Below the pieces are notes generated by a model. It was not told the DNA's origin and did no database searches. It saw only the letters and a list, made by a program, of their open reading frames with translations. From a virus, in IMG/VR virus record IMGVR_UViG_3300027708_000077, positions 1 through 61,968 of that record: a DNA stretch of 61,968 bases. The stretch is one strand, 5' to 3'. Numbering within the stretch: position 1 is the stretch's first letter; each line of letters opens with the position of its first letter. A program made the translations under genes and the position numbers. Shown one piece after another: positions 19,818-27,836 of this stretch.

Positions 19818-20411
19818 CTAAACATTTGTACTTGATACAGTGTTGGACAAAGTTCCCTTTCTGTCCAAAGCATAAAAGGTTACATTATGCATGAGAACTC
19901 GATTGGACTGCACATCAAGGTCTCCCGATGCAAAATAACATGACGTGTATTCCACGAGAGTTGTCCCAGTTGTTCCAGCAGAAGCATCCACGATTTTAAT
20001 ATCAAACGTCTTGCCATGCAATTCTCGCAGTAACCCAGAGTTCGCAGCTAAGCCAGTACTTGTATTTGCTGTATTTGCGTCCACTCCGGCTACTCCACTA
20101 AAATCTTTTGCTCCGCCAGTTAACCCAATCGTGCCAGACGCAAGAAATCCGAAATTACCAGCACCTGTTGGCTCAAGATTTCTCTTGGCCAACGAATCAT
20201 TCTTGAGTACCATGAGCGTGCAACTAATTTCATGACGAGCATGAGTAGGAACATACTCAATAGCCTGAAGCTGACCAAGCACTTGAATTGGCTCAAGCGC
20301 ATAGTCATCCCTGCATCGCGCAGCCTGAGCAAATCCAATAGGGAGATCATCCATGTATAGTACGACCTTGCCTCCTACTAATACATTGCTTTTCGATAAT
20401 GTTGATGCCAT
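19818..20411 (-). CDS. Tail tube protein
   Basis: 197 residues, with GGGAAGGACAAAATAA before the ATG and two tandem TAG stops. The sequence starts with a beta pattern (VGGKVVLYMDDLPIGFAQAA, then LEPIQVLGQLQAIEYVPT) and ends with TSCYFASGDLDVQSN and NVTFYALDRKG, as in myovirus tube proteins of about 150-200 residues. It follows the sheath gene by 24 bases, the conserved sheath-tube order. Tube rings stack around the tape measure and form the conduit for DNA. A strong hairpin downstream fits its expected high expression. Confidence 0.82.
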   Translation of the reverse strand: MASTLSKSNVLVGGKVVLYMDDLPIGFAQAARCRDDYALEPIQVLGQLQAIEYVPTHARHEISCTLMVLKNDSLAKRNLEPTGAGNFGFLASGTIGLTGGAKDFSGVAGVDANTANTSTGLAANSGLLRELHGKTFDIKIVDASAGTTGTTLVEYTSCYFASGDLDVQSNRVLMHNVTFYALDRKGTLSNTVSSTNV

Positions 20412-20435
20412 TTATTTTGTCCTTCCCTTTTACTA

Positions 20436-22661
20436 CTACGAAACGTAGGCAGTGATGAGTATGTAATTTGCTGGCTTGGCTGGTGAAATATTGAAGTCGA
20501 TGTAGAACGCATCGCCAACAACTCGCACAACAACGTTCTTGAATGCCGGAAAAAGTGTCGGATTGGTCGGATCTGCCACAATCAATCCATTCTGTTCCGC
20601 TTGACCAAGCACACTGGTGACAATTGACTGGAGTGCTGATTGCAAGAACACTGTGGACTTGGATCCAATTTTCGACACAACCGCATCTCGCACTCTCTTG
20701 GAAACCGCATCAGCAGCCCGCAAGGTAGAGACTTCCCGTCGCGCAAACTTGGTGTCTCCCGTCCATGTTGTCAGTGACTGAACAATGACAAATCCGCGGA
20801 CAGGATCATTCTTGTACGTAAACACTCCGCCATTCACAAGATTGTCGATGGTTGCAATGGAAGAAATTGTTTCAATGCCAGATATGGGAATGGTCTTGTT
20901 TGTGAGTGGTTCAGCCGGATCAGTTTGCGAAGACAGCAGCCCAGCAACTTGCGCCGCAGCGTAATATGGAGGATATGTCTGCAGATTTCCAGACACATCA
21001 TAATCCTTGACGCCCGGCCACACCCGCACAACACGCTTGCTATTCATCGACGCAGCGTTGAGAATTGCATTTGCAGCAGTTTCTCCAAGATCCGCACCAC
21101 AAACAGCCAGTTTCTCAAACTTGCCGGTAACCGAAGACATATACTCGACATGGGACTGTGCCGTCTTGTGATACGTCAGATTACCCGTCATCGGAACGAC
21201 GAAATATGCAGGAACATTTTGCAAGACACTGAATGCATTTGTCCAGTCAGTAGCAGTAATGGTTCCATCATCGGCACCAGCAAATCCGTATGTATTATTA
21301 TCAATGCTGCCATAATTAGCCGTCAATGTTGCAACAAGGAATGTTCCCAAAATTGGCCCATTCAATGCGTTAACCATTGCCTGTCCGTTTGCCGCCAATG
21401 TAAGATATGTCTGCGTTGCCGCGGCGTTAATTGTTGCGTCTGTAACACGATCCAATCCGGCACAAAGTTGCGAACCCGATTCTCCGGTTACAACAGCGGC
21501 GAGCAATCCTGCCGTTGTTAACGAAAACGTGCTATTGATAATCGCAACGAGATTATCCAGTCTGGAATAATCGGCGAAAAGGAAAGTTGCCGACTTTGTG
21601 CTAGTTCCAATTGTAGCACCCGTTGCATACGTGACAGCAGAAGAATTGTACGTAACCCTGTACGTTGCACCAGACGCTCCCAATGTTCCACTTGAGAGAG
21701 TTAGCACTGCTGTGTTAATTGCAGTTGTGCTTCCAGTAATAGTGTCTCCGATACGTATCATTCCAGAAGACGCAGTAGTTACTGTTAGTGTTGATGTCGT
21801 CACAGTGGTAGGTATAGCATACCCATTGGTTCCCGCCGTGGTTCCCGACACGATCACACTTGCGCCATATCCTGCGCCCCCGCTAACAATAGTCAAACCA
21901 GTTACTGCCCCATTTGTTCCTGTCCCGTTGATCTGTAGTATTGCGCTTGTAGTTGGCGTGGCACTTAATCCTATTGACCCGACGGTTACCTGATCCCCGA
22001 CAGTATACAGTGTTCCTGCTACTCGAATTGCTGCCGCGGTAATGACTCCGCTGGCATCTGTAGTCATGTCAACAGTCAATCCTGATCCGTTAGCAATTCC
22101 TCCGGTGAATGTCGATGTGGTACTGATCGTCACGCCAGTTCCGCTAATGGTAACTTTTCCACCTGCGGTTCCGGTACCAATGATTTTCAGCCAATTTTCG
22201 CCAATATTATCAACCGCGTAACTACGATTGTCGTGTAACGTAAGAGTAGCCTTCTTGGTTCCCGCATTTGTTCCCGTACTAGTTACGAGATACCACGACT
22301 TCGCAAACTTCCCGTACTCGTTTGTCGTAGCGGCAATGGCATTTACCCCTCCGCTGGTAATATTTGTGGTTCCCGGAGTGGCTGCTCCGACACGGACACC
22401 GTAGACCGTTCCCGCTCCGGCATTCAACGCTCGCGAAATTCCATCCACCAGTGGGTAGTTGGTTCCGCCATTGCCGTAAATCGCAGCCGCACTGGCGGCA
22501 TCGGTAAAGGCAAGCGCCGTATTTGGCTGTCCCCGTTCAGCGATACCGACAATGGAAACCGCGTTTGGGGTATTGGTTAGAAAAGATGTGGCTTGCGCAT
22601 CATCAATATAAGAGGCTACTCCCGGAGCAGATAACACGACACCTCTGAATCCTACTGACAT
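20436..22661 (-). CDS. Contractile tail sheath protein
   Basis: 741 residues with AAGGAGTACACAAA before the ATG, ending in TAG. The N-terminus (VVLSAPGVASYIDD, then VSIVGIAERGQP, then LVDGISRALNAGAGTVYGVR) and C-terminus (FLQSALQSIVTSVLGQAEQN, then VVRVVGDAFYIDFNISPAK) are classical sheath handshake regions. About 300 residues are inserted between them (roughly 100-400). The insert includes a GSGLTV...GVITAAAI...GGAGYG module at residues 192-275 that recurs in the fibre-region gene at 38636-40987. The insert most likely forms the outer protruding domain. Sheath presence defines the phage as contractile-tailed. Confidence 0.93.
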   Translation of the reverse strand: MSVGFRGVVLSAPGVASYIDDAQATSFLTNTPNAVSIVGIAERGQPNTALAFTDAASAAAIYGNGGTNYPLVDGISRALNAGAGTVYGVRVGAATPGTTNITSGGVNAIAATTNEYGKFAKSWYLVTSTGTNAGTKKATLTLHDNRSYAVDNIGENWLKIIGTGTAGGKVTISGTGVTISTTSTFTGGIANGSGLTVDMTTDASGVITAAAIRVAGTLYTVGDQVTVGSIGLSATPTTSAILQINGTGTNGAVTGLTIVSGGAGYGASVIVSGTTAGTNGYAIPTTVTTSTLTVTTASSGMIRIGDTITGSTTAINTAVLTLSSGTLGASGATYRVTYNSSAVTYATGATIGTSTKSATFLFADYSRLDNLVAIINSTFSLTTAGLLAAVVTGESGSQLCAGLDRVTDATINAAATQTYLTLAANGQAMVNALNGPILGTFLVATLTANYGSIDNNTYGFAGADDGTITATDWTNAFSVLQNVPAYFVVPMTGNLTYHKTAQSHVEYMSSVTGKFEKLAVCGADLGETAANAILNAASMNSKRVVRVWPGVKDYDVSGNLQTYPPYYAAAQVAGLLSSQTDPAEPLTNKTIPISGIETISSIATIDNLVNGGVFTYKNDPVRGFVIVQSLTTWTGDTKFARREVSTLRAADAVSKRVRDAVVSKIGSKSTVFLQSALQSIVTSVLGQAEQNGLIVADPTNPTLFPAFKNVVVRVVGDAFYIDFNISPAKPANYILITAYVS

Positions 22662-22677
22662 TTTGTGTACTCCTTAT

Positions 22678-22716
22678 AATATAGTTTCTCATACTCAACG
22701 TAGTATTTACTATATT
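22678..22716 (-). promoter_or_regulatory. Nested inverted repeat in the sheath gene leader
   Basis: Outer arms aatatagt/actatatt (8 of 8) at 22678-22685 and 22709-22716, and inner arms atact/agtat at 22691-22695 and 22702-22706. The structure ends a few bases from the AAGGAG of the sheath gene (22669-22674), so it could modulate translation or protect the 5' end of the message. It is AT-rich, hence weak; function is inference. Confidence 0.4.
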
Positions 22717-22726
22717 CTCTCATTTT

Positions 22727-23077
22727 TCAGATGTCGTGCAGCCACCTTGTCAGTTCCAAGTACCACAGAGAAGGGGTGAGCAGCACCAACCCTTTCTGTT
22801 GTGCGTAGAACGCAAATGTTCCGAGAACTTCTGGCTCATGACTCTTTTCGGTGGCTACCCACTGCTCCAGAAATACTGGACGCTCTTCTGATCGCCATGG
22901 CGATGGCTCAACTGGTTCCGGCTGGATTTCTTCTTCCGCCTGAATTTCTTCTACTGCATCAACGGAAATTTCCTCGGTTGACGCAACAACGGTTTCTTCG
23001 GCAACAACTTCCACGGGCGTTTCCTCCACTTGGACTTCTTCGACTAACGCGGCTGGCTGACTTGCATTTCTGGCCAT
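22727..23077 (-). CDS. Small acidic protein of the tail module, unknown function
   Basis: 116 residues with AAGGAGAATGAA before the ATG. The first about 60 residues are a low-complexity Glu/Val/Pro tract (for example VEEVQVEETPVEVVAEE). The last about 50 residues look folded and aromatic (FLEQWVATEKSHEPEVLG, then LWYLELTRWL). No family is recognised. It lies between the putative tail-terminator gene and the sheath gene. The disordered acidic arm with a compact C-terminal domain would suit a small assembly factor or peripheral virion protein. No evidence separates these. Confidence 0.6.
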   Translation of the reverse strand: MARNASQPAALVEEVQVEETPVEVVAEETVVASTEEISVDAVEEIQAEEEIQPEPVEPSPWRSEERPVFLEQWVATEKSHEPEVLGTFAFYAQQKGLVLLTPSLWYLELTRWLHDI

Positions 23078-23103
23078 TTCATTCTCCTTGCGTCATGTAT
23101 TGA

Positions 23104-23760
23104 TTAATTTGTTTCTACGTTGCCCACATCGATTGATAACGCAAACCCTTGCTTGCCGTACATTCTTCCTGTCCATGTATGCAGATAGGTGCAAGACACA
23201 CTGAGTGTCCTTGCAAAAGCCGACGTTGGCAAATAGGATTCATCAGGACGCAAGTCAGTTCCGCTATACGAAAGTTCACCAATTCCGTAATCACTAAATG
23301 TAATGATATTCTCCTCCCCAATTGGAGGCGTTTCGCCTTCGTACATTGCTCGTTCCAGAAGGCAGTACATTGCTGTCAGCATGTCTGCGTTCGGGGCCAT
23401 GAGGACAAATCTAAAAGTGCCCGTTTTTAACCGGGCACTTTCCTTCCAGTATTCCTGTGGAGTAAGATCGTCTGGTTCGTAGCCTATGCCTTCTCCGGCA
23501 TAATTTCCAAGTATGTGCTGACGATCACTATCCGCATCAACGACGAGGCTGATAATTGGTGGAGGCTGCGTCAAGACAGAATACCCGCTTCCTATTTTCC
23601 ATACATATCGATCATCTTGCAACCATTTTTTGATCATTTCCCGCCCGCGTTCATCAATGAACGCAAGTGTCTCGTCAACCTTCCACAGATTCTGACCTGA
23701 TTTCAATAGATTGTAGAACTCAATAACCCTGTTCTTGAAAACATATTCTGGCACTGACAT
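23104..23760 (-). CDS. Probable tail completion/terminator-region protein
   Basis: 218 residues, starting MSVPEYVFKNRVIEFYNLLK, just upstream of the sheath region. Alternating helical and beta segments (SVLTQPPPIISLVVDADSD, then TGTFRFVLMAPNADMLTAMY, then FARTLSVSCTYLHTW) give the impression of a small alpha/beta tail protein. Tail-terminator proteins (gpU, T4 gp3/gp15 class) usually lie here, between head completion and sheath genes, and this is the best candidate in the window. I recognise no diagnostic motif, so the functional label is by context only. It follows the 136-residue gene by 5 bases. Confidence 0.55.
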   Translation of the reverse strand: MSVPEYVFKNRVIEFYNLLKSGQNLWKVDETLAFIDERGREMIKKWLQDDRYVWKIGSGYSVLTQPPPIISLVVDADSDRQHILGNYAGEGIGYEPDDLTPQEYWKESARLKTGTFRFVLMAPNADMLTAMYCLLERAMYEGETPPIGEENIITFSDYGIGELSYSGTDLRPDESYLPTSAFARTLSVSCTYLHTWTGRMYGKQGFALSIDVGNVETN

Positions 23761-23765
23761 TAGTG

Positions 23766-24176
23766 TTACTTTGCAATTGCCGCAAGATACACCGTGGTTG
23801 ATGCAGTGAGCGCAGTACTGACAGAAAATCGATAATATCGGAATGGATACTCAGACGTGCATGTCGTTACCGGAGTTGCAACAGAAATGGCAGAACTAAT
23901 GGGCGTCCATGCCATTCCAGTAACGGAACCTTGCAATGTGATTGCTCCTGTTCCAGCGCCAACGTTGGCAATCTCAACGGTAAAGTGTGTCTTGCCCGAC
24001 AGTTCATAGGAATCGCTTACATACGCCGTTGTTGCCGACGCCAAGTTTGTCCATACCGGAATTACCAGAAGATTTTTCGCGAGAAAGAATCTTCTTTGTG
24101 CTTCTTGCATATCATCTATGATATGCGCGGAAGCATTATTTTCATGTAATTTTTTTAGCGCAATTTCACCGGCCAT
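23766..24176 (-). CDS. Small beta-rich virion protein
   Basis: 136 residues with AGGATGAAAA before the ATG. The N-terminal 45 residues are helical (LKKLHENNASAHIIDDMQEA). The rest is a Thr/Ala/Val-rich beta domain (HFTVEIANVGAGTGAITLQG, then PFRYYRFSVSTALT), similar in style to small phage discoidin-like or decoration proteins. It begins a run of tail genes after the fibre cassette and precedes the putative terminator gene. A decoration or head-tail joining role is possible; function is not recognised. Confidence 0.6.
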   Translation of the reverse strand: MAGEIALKKLHENNASAHIIDDMQEAQRRFFLAKNLLVIPVWTNLASATTAYVSDSYELSGKTHFTVEIANVGAGTGAITLQGSVTGMAWTPISSAISVATPVTTCTSEYPFRYYRFSVSTALTASTTVYLAAIAK

Positions 24177-24230
24177 TTTTCATCCTATCTTGCAGTACTG
24201 TTTCTAGTATATCACTTTTTATTGAGGTTT

Positions 24231-26648
24231 TTATTTTTTATTTTTTTCTTCAAGTGCAAATATTCTGGATGTCAAATTTTCTATTTCTAATGATAATTCC
24301 TTGAACGCATTTACCAATGCCCACATGAGATCACTGGCGTTGATGTTGTAGATTTGCGTTTCTATTTCTTCGCCATTTTCTGATTTTTCCTTGTATGTAT
24401 ACGTTCCAACCATTTCGGGCCAAGAAGACAATATTTCCTGCGCAATTACTGAGACATGATCCTTGCCGTCATCTTTTGATCCAAATTTTCCATTCAGGCG
24501 ATACACGACTGGATTCAATTGCTTGATGGCACTTAGGCCTTTGACATAGGGATGAAGAACTGTCTTGATTCGAGAGTCGGAAGCGATGGTCCATGTATCT
24601 GTGTCCGGCTTGGATGCAGAATCTGTATTAACAACAAGTGAAGAACATTGCATTATGCCGAACAAGCCCACGTTCCATATTTGTGTGGCATACACATTGT
24701 GACAAAAAACACCGTCTGCTATGTTGACCAGACATGCGTCTTGGTATGGGCCATTAGCAAAAGGAGTTATAGATGCAGAAACAGTTCCATCCCAACGAGC
24801 TCCAATCATCGAATCAATAGAAAATGTTCCAATGTTAAATGGTCCATAATCCTCTGATGGGTACAAATAATGTGATGCCGCATGAGGCTCCATGGTTAGT
24901 GTTTGATTGCTTGATCCATCAAATTTATTTAAAAGAGCATCCGTGGTGGCTATATTCATATAAAGTCCTCTGTCCCAAGGATAGAGTTCTGTTTCGCTGG
25001 CTGTGCCCATATAGTTAGTGGAAAATGGATAAGAAGTGATTCCTGAAAATGATGGAGGATCGGGTGGTGTTCCATCTGCTATGGCTGTAATTCTTCCGTA
25101 TGTATCAACAGTGATGTTTGAGTTTACAAAAGAACCGGGATTTAAATATGACTGAGTATTATACATGAAAATATTGTTTGATCCATAATTAAGAACGTAT
25201 ACGATGTTATTTAACATAATAATTGAAGTTGGATTGAGATCGGAATTTTGCGATTCAAGATATGTCAAATTTCCAAAAGTTAGATCAATAACAAATAAAT
25301 CTACAAGCCCTGTTGAATTGGCAATAGTTTTACAAACAAACAAATGTGTTCCTGCAGAATTTACACAACTTGACGAAAAAGATTCTGAATAATTGGCGTT
25401 AAATGTGTGCAGTAACGAAAGAGAATAATAATTGTCATATATAAATGTTACAATTCGGTCAGTACACGTAGCGTAAAGAAAATAACATTCAGGATTATTT
25501 GTTGCAACAAACTCTAAATCTTGAAGAACTCCACCAGTTTCTACCGATGTAACATGTGTCAATTCTCCAGTTTCTGCATTAATAGCGTATTGGCGCAAAT
25601 ATCCATCTGAACATCCTACAAGAAGATTTTCATTAAATTTGTCAACAATCATTGTTGTTGGGGAAACATATGCCGCCAAACTATATGCAAGAGTAAGCGT
25701 TCCATCTTCATTGATAAAATATGAATTTATGTAATCTCCACCAATGAAAAGAAATTTTGATTTATCCGTTTTTCTCAGCCATTCTGAAGCTGATGACAAA
25801 GAATCTACAGCAATAACAGTAGTGTTATTGCATGTTGATCCAATAGTATTATCAAAATAAGTTAATGTTCCAGAATAATCAGTATAATAACTTGATATTC
25901 CGTTATTGATTGGAGTAAGAACATATACAACTTCCGTTTTAGATGTATTGGTTGTTTGAGCAACAACTACTGATTTTTGATTGTCATTTAATACAAACGC
26001 CCCATTAGTCTGTTCTGACACAAGAGACAAATTTCCCGAAGATTGATCAATGGAGTAGGCGGCTAGTGTCATACCAGCCCTCACGTAAAGAACCATGTCT
26101 GCTGTACTATTATTTTGTTGTCCAGTCACCGTAAGAACCGTCATTGACCTTGGCCCTACTCCTCCATTTCCACTATTTGATCCAGTTAATGTGGAATAAG
26201 AAGTATTGAAAGTTAATTTTACATAGTTATAATTTGTTAGTGAAATATCATTCATTAACAATGTTCTTGGGGCAGCGCCACCATTCCAAAAACCAATAGT
26301 GTTTGTTGATTCATCTTGTATTTGCAAAGATGAATTAGAAGACAATTTATTAAACATTGATCCTAGCGCAATTGAAGATATTGTAGAATTTTGCAACTTA
26401 TTATTTGTAATTGTCAAATTTTGAATTTGCTGATTGTATATTTTTCCAGACAATGTTCCTTGATTGTCAACAGTCTCGTTGTTTGTTGCCACAAGATATC
26501 CGGTCAAATCTGGAAGATAATGCGTAGCGGCTCCTGCAACAGCAGGAGCAATTAAATTGACATCTCCGGTGTAGTATCCTCCTAATTGAAGGGAAAGATT
26601 TACACCAGAACATGCCAACGCCCGTGTTGCGCCTCCATAAAGCGGCAT
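24231..26648 (-). CDS. Tail fibre/spike with degenerate beta-propeller and C-terminal S74 chaperone
   Basis: 805 residues, starting immediately after the TAA of the previous gene. Residues 1-100 are a short fibre-like start (PLYGGATRALACSGVNLSLQ). Residues about 160-500 resemble a decayed lactonase propeller (AYSIDQSSGNLSLV, then YAINAETGELTHV, then LFVIDLTFGNLTYL). The last 116 residues, from SDSRIKTVLHP at about 690, are an S74 intramolecular chaperone (KGLSAIKQLNPVVYRLNG, then DHVSVIAQE) with a final coiled coil. S74 domains help a trimeric fibre fold and then cleave themselves off at the conserved Ser. The same tail is found on the next gene. It probably recognises host surface glycans. 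Confidence 0.82.
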   Translation of the reverse strand: MPLYGGATRALACSGVNLSLQLGGYYTGDVNLIAPAVAGAATHYLPDLTGYLVATNNETVDNQGTLSGKIYNQQIQNLTITNNKLQNSTISSIALGSMFNKLSSNSSLQIQDESTNTIGFWNGGAAPRTLLMNDISLTNYNYVKLTFNTSYSTLTGSNSGNGGVGPRSMTVLTVTGQQNNSTADMVLYVRAGMTLAAYSIDQSSGNLSLVSEQTNGAFVLNDNQKSVVVAQTTNTSKTEVVYVLTPINNGISSYYTDYSGTLTYFDNTIGSTCNNTTVIAVDSLSSASEWLRKTDKSKFLFIGGDYINSYFINEDGTLTLAYSLAAYVSPTTMIVDKFNENLLVGCSDGYLRQYAINAETGELTHVTSVETGGVLQDLEFVATNNPECYFLYATCTDRIVTFIYDNYYSLSLLHTFNANYSESFSSSCVNSAGTHLFVCKTIANSTGLVDLFVIDLTFGNLTYLESQNSDLNPTSIIMLNNIVYVLNYGSNNIFMYNTQSYLNPGSFVNSNITVDTYGRITAIADGTPPDPPSFSGITSYPFSTNYMGTASETELYPWDRGLYMNIATTDALLNKFDGSSNQTLTMEPHAASHYLYPSEDYGPFNIGTFSIDSMIGARWDGTVSASITPFANGPYQDACLVNIADGVFCHNVYATQIWNVGLFGIMQCSSLVVNTDSASKPDTDTWTIASDSRIKTVLHPYVKGLSAIKQLNPVVYRLNGKFGSKDDGKDHVSVIAQEILSSWPEMVGTYTYKEKSENGEEIETQIYNINASDLMWALVNAFKELSLEIENLTSRIFALEEKNKK

Positions 26649-27824
26649 TTATTGAGCCGCCTCAAGTATTGCCGCTCGTGCTTTCAGTGCATCCACTTGT
26701 GCCGATAATTCCTTAACTGCATTTACCATCGCCCACTTTATATCATTTGCATTGATATTATAAAGTTCTGTAGAAATTTCTGTTCCATCATCCTTTTTTT
26801 CAACATGCGTGTATGTTCCAACCATTTCAGGCCACGAAACTGCCGCCTCTTGTGCAATCACTGAAACGTGATCTTTTCCGTTGTCTTTTGATCCGTACAA
26901 GCCATTGAGCCTATATACTACAGGGTTTAATTGCTTAATGGCAGAAAGTCCTTTTTGATACAAATGAAGAACGTTTTTTACTCTTGAATCAGAAGTAATT
27001 GTCCATAAATCAGTAGCTGGCTTTGTTGCGTTATCGGTGTTTACAATAAGTGAATTGCACTGAATTTCATAAAGTGCAGTAACATTTTGCGCATATATTC
27101 CAGCGTAATCAGTAGCAAAATCAACATAATTGCTTTCTGTTTTTTTTAAAGTTAATATTGCTGCCTCTGAGCCATCATAAAAGTCGAGTATACCGGTCAT
27201 GCCCACAGTGCTAAATTGAAGAGCTCCATAGGTAGTCAATTGAGAAAGATGCTCAATGCCTCTAGACACCGTTACTTCTGATGAACCATCCCAACTTGTA
27301 ACAATATTTTGACTTGTATCTAATGCAACAAGTCCTGTTCCGAAATTCAACGGATATGACGTTGTTCCATTTACAGAACCTCCTGACGCTCCTCCGTTTG
27401 ATGCAGCGGTCACTCGCCCATATTGATCAACAGTCAGGGAAGCGTCGGTATAGGTGCCTGCGGGATTTGAAGCAAGCGGTTTCAACGAGATGGTTTTTGC
27501 GGCCGATCCATTATATGTTGTTCCACTATTTAACATTAGCGTATTGTTGTCAACAGTGAGATTAAACAAATTTGATCCCAAAGACACTCCAGATATGCTT
27601 GAGTTAGCCAATTTCCCATTGGCAATGGGTCCTGCCAGCATTGAGTTTGTAACCGTGCCAGTATCGCCGGATCCGATCAATGTGCCGGAAGCCGCCGGAA
27701 GCTGGAGTGTTACTCCGGTTGTTCCCGCTGGAGCAGCATAAATAGTTGCTGACCCGCTGGTTGACCCATACAACGTCAAGGATGCTCCAGTAAATGCTTT
27801 TGTCAGTCCCCCGTATGAAGGCAT
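26649..27824 (-). CDS. Tail fibre/spike with C-terminal S74 chaperone
   Basis: 391 residues with AGGAGAACCAAA before the ATG. The N-terminus (PSYGGLTKAFTGASLTLYGS) is related to that of the following gene. Next come fibre motifs (TYTDASLTVDQYGRVTAASN). From residue 278 an S74 domain starts at SDSRVKNVLHLYQKG and continues with KQLNPVVYRLNG and DHVSVIAQEAAVSWPEMVG, about 80% like the one in the neighbouring 805-residue protein. After trimer folding the chaperone should be released by cleavage before the Ser. The two genes look like an ancient duplication in which the other copy gained a propeller. Confidence 0.8.
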   Translation of the reverse strand: MPSYGGLTKAFTGASLTLYGSTSGSATIYAAPAGTTGVTLQLPAASGTLIGSGDTGTVTNSMLAGPIANGKLANSSISGVSLGSNLFNLTVDNNTLMLNSGTTYNGSAAKTISLKPLASNPAGTYTDASLTVDQYGRVTAASNGGASGGSVNGTTSYPLNFGTGLVALDTSQNIVTSWDGSSEVTVSRGIEHLSQLTTYGALQFSTVGMTGILDFYDGSEAAILTLKKTESNYVDFATDYAGIYAQNVTALYEIQCNSLIVNTDNATKPATDLWTITSDSRVKNVLHLYQKGLSAIKQLNPVVYRLNGLYGSKDNGKDHVSVIAQEAAVSWPEMVGTYTHVEKKDDGTEISTELYNINANDIKWAMVNAVKELSAQVDALKARAAILEAAQ

Positions 27825-27836
27825 TTTGGTTCTCCT

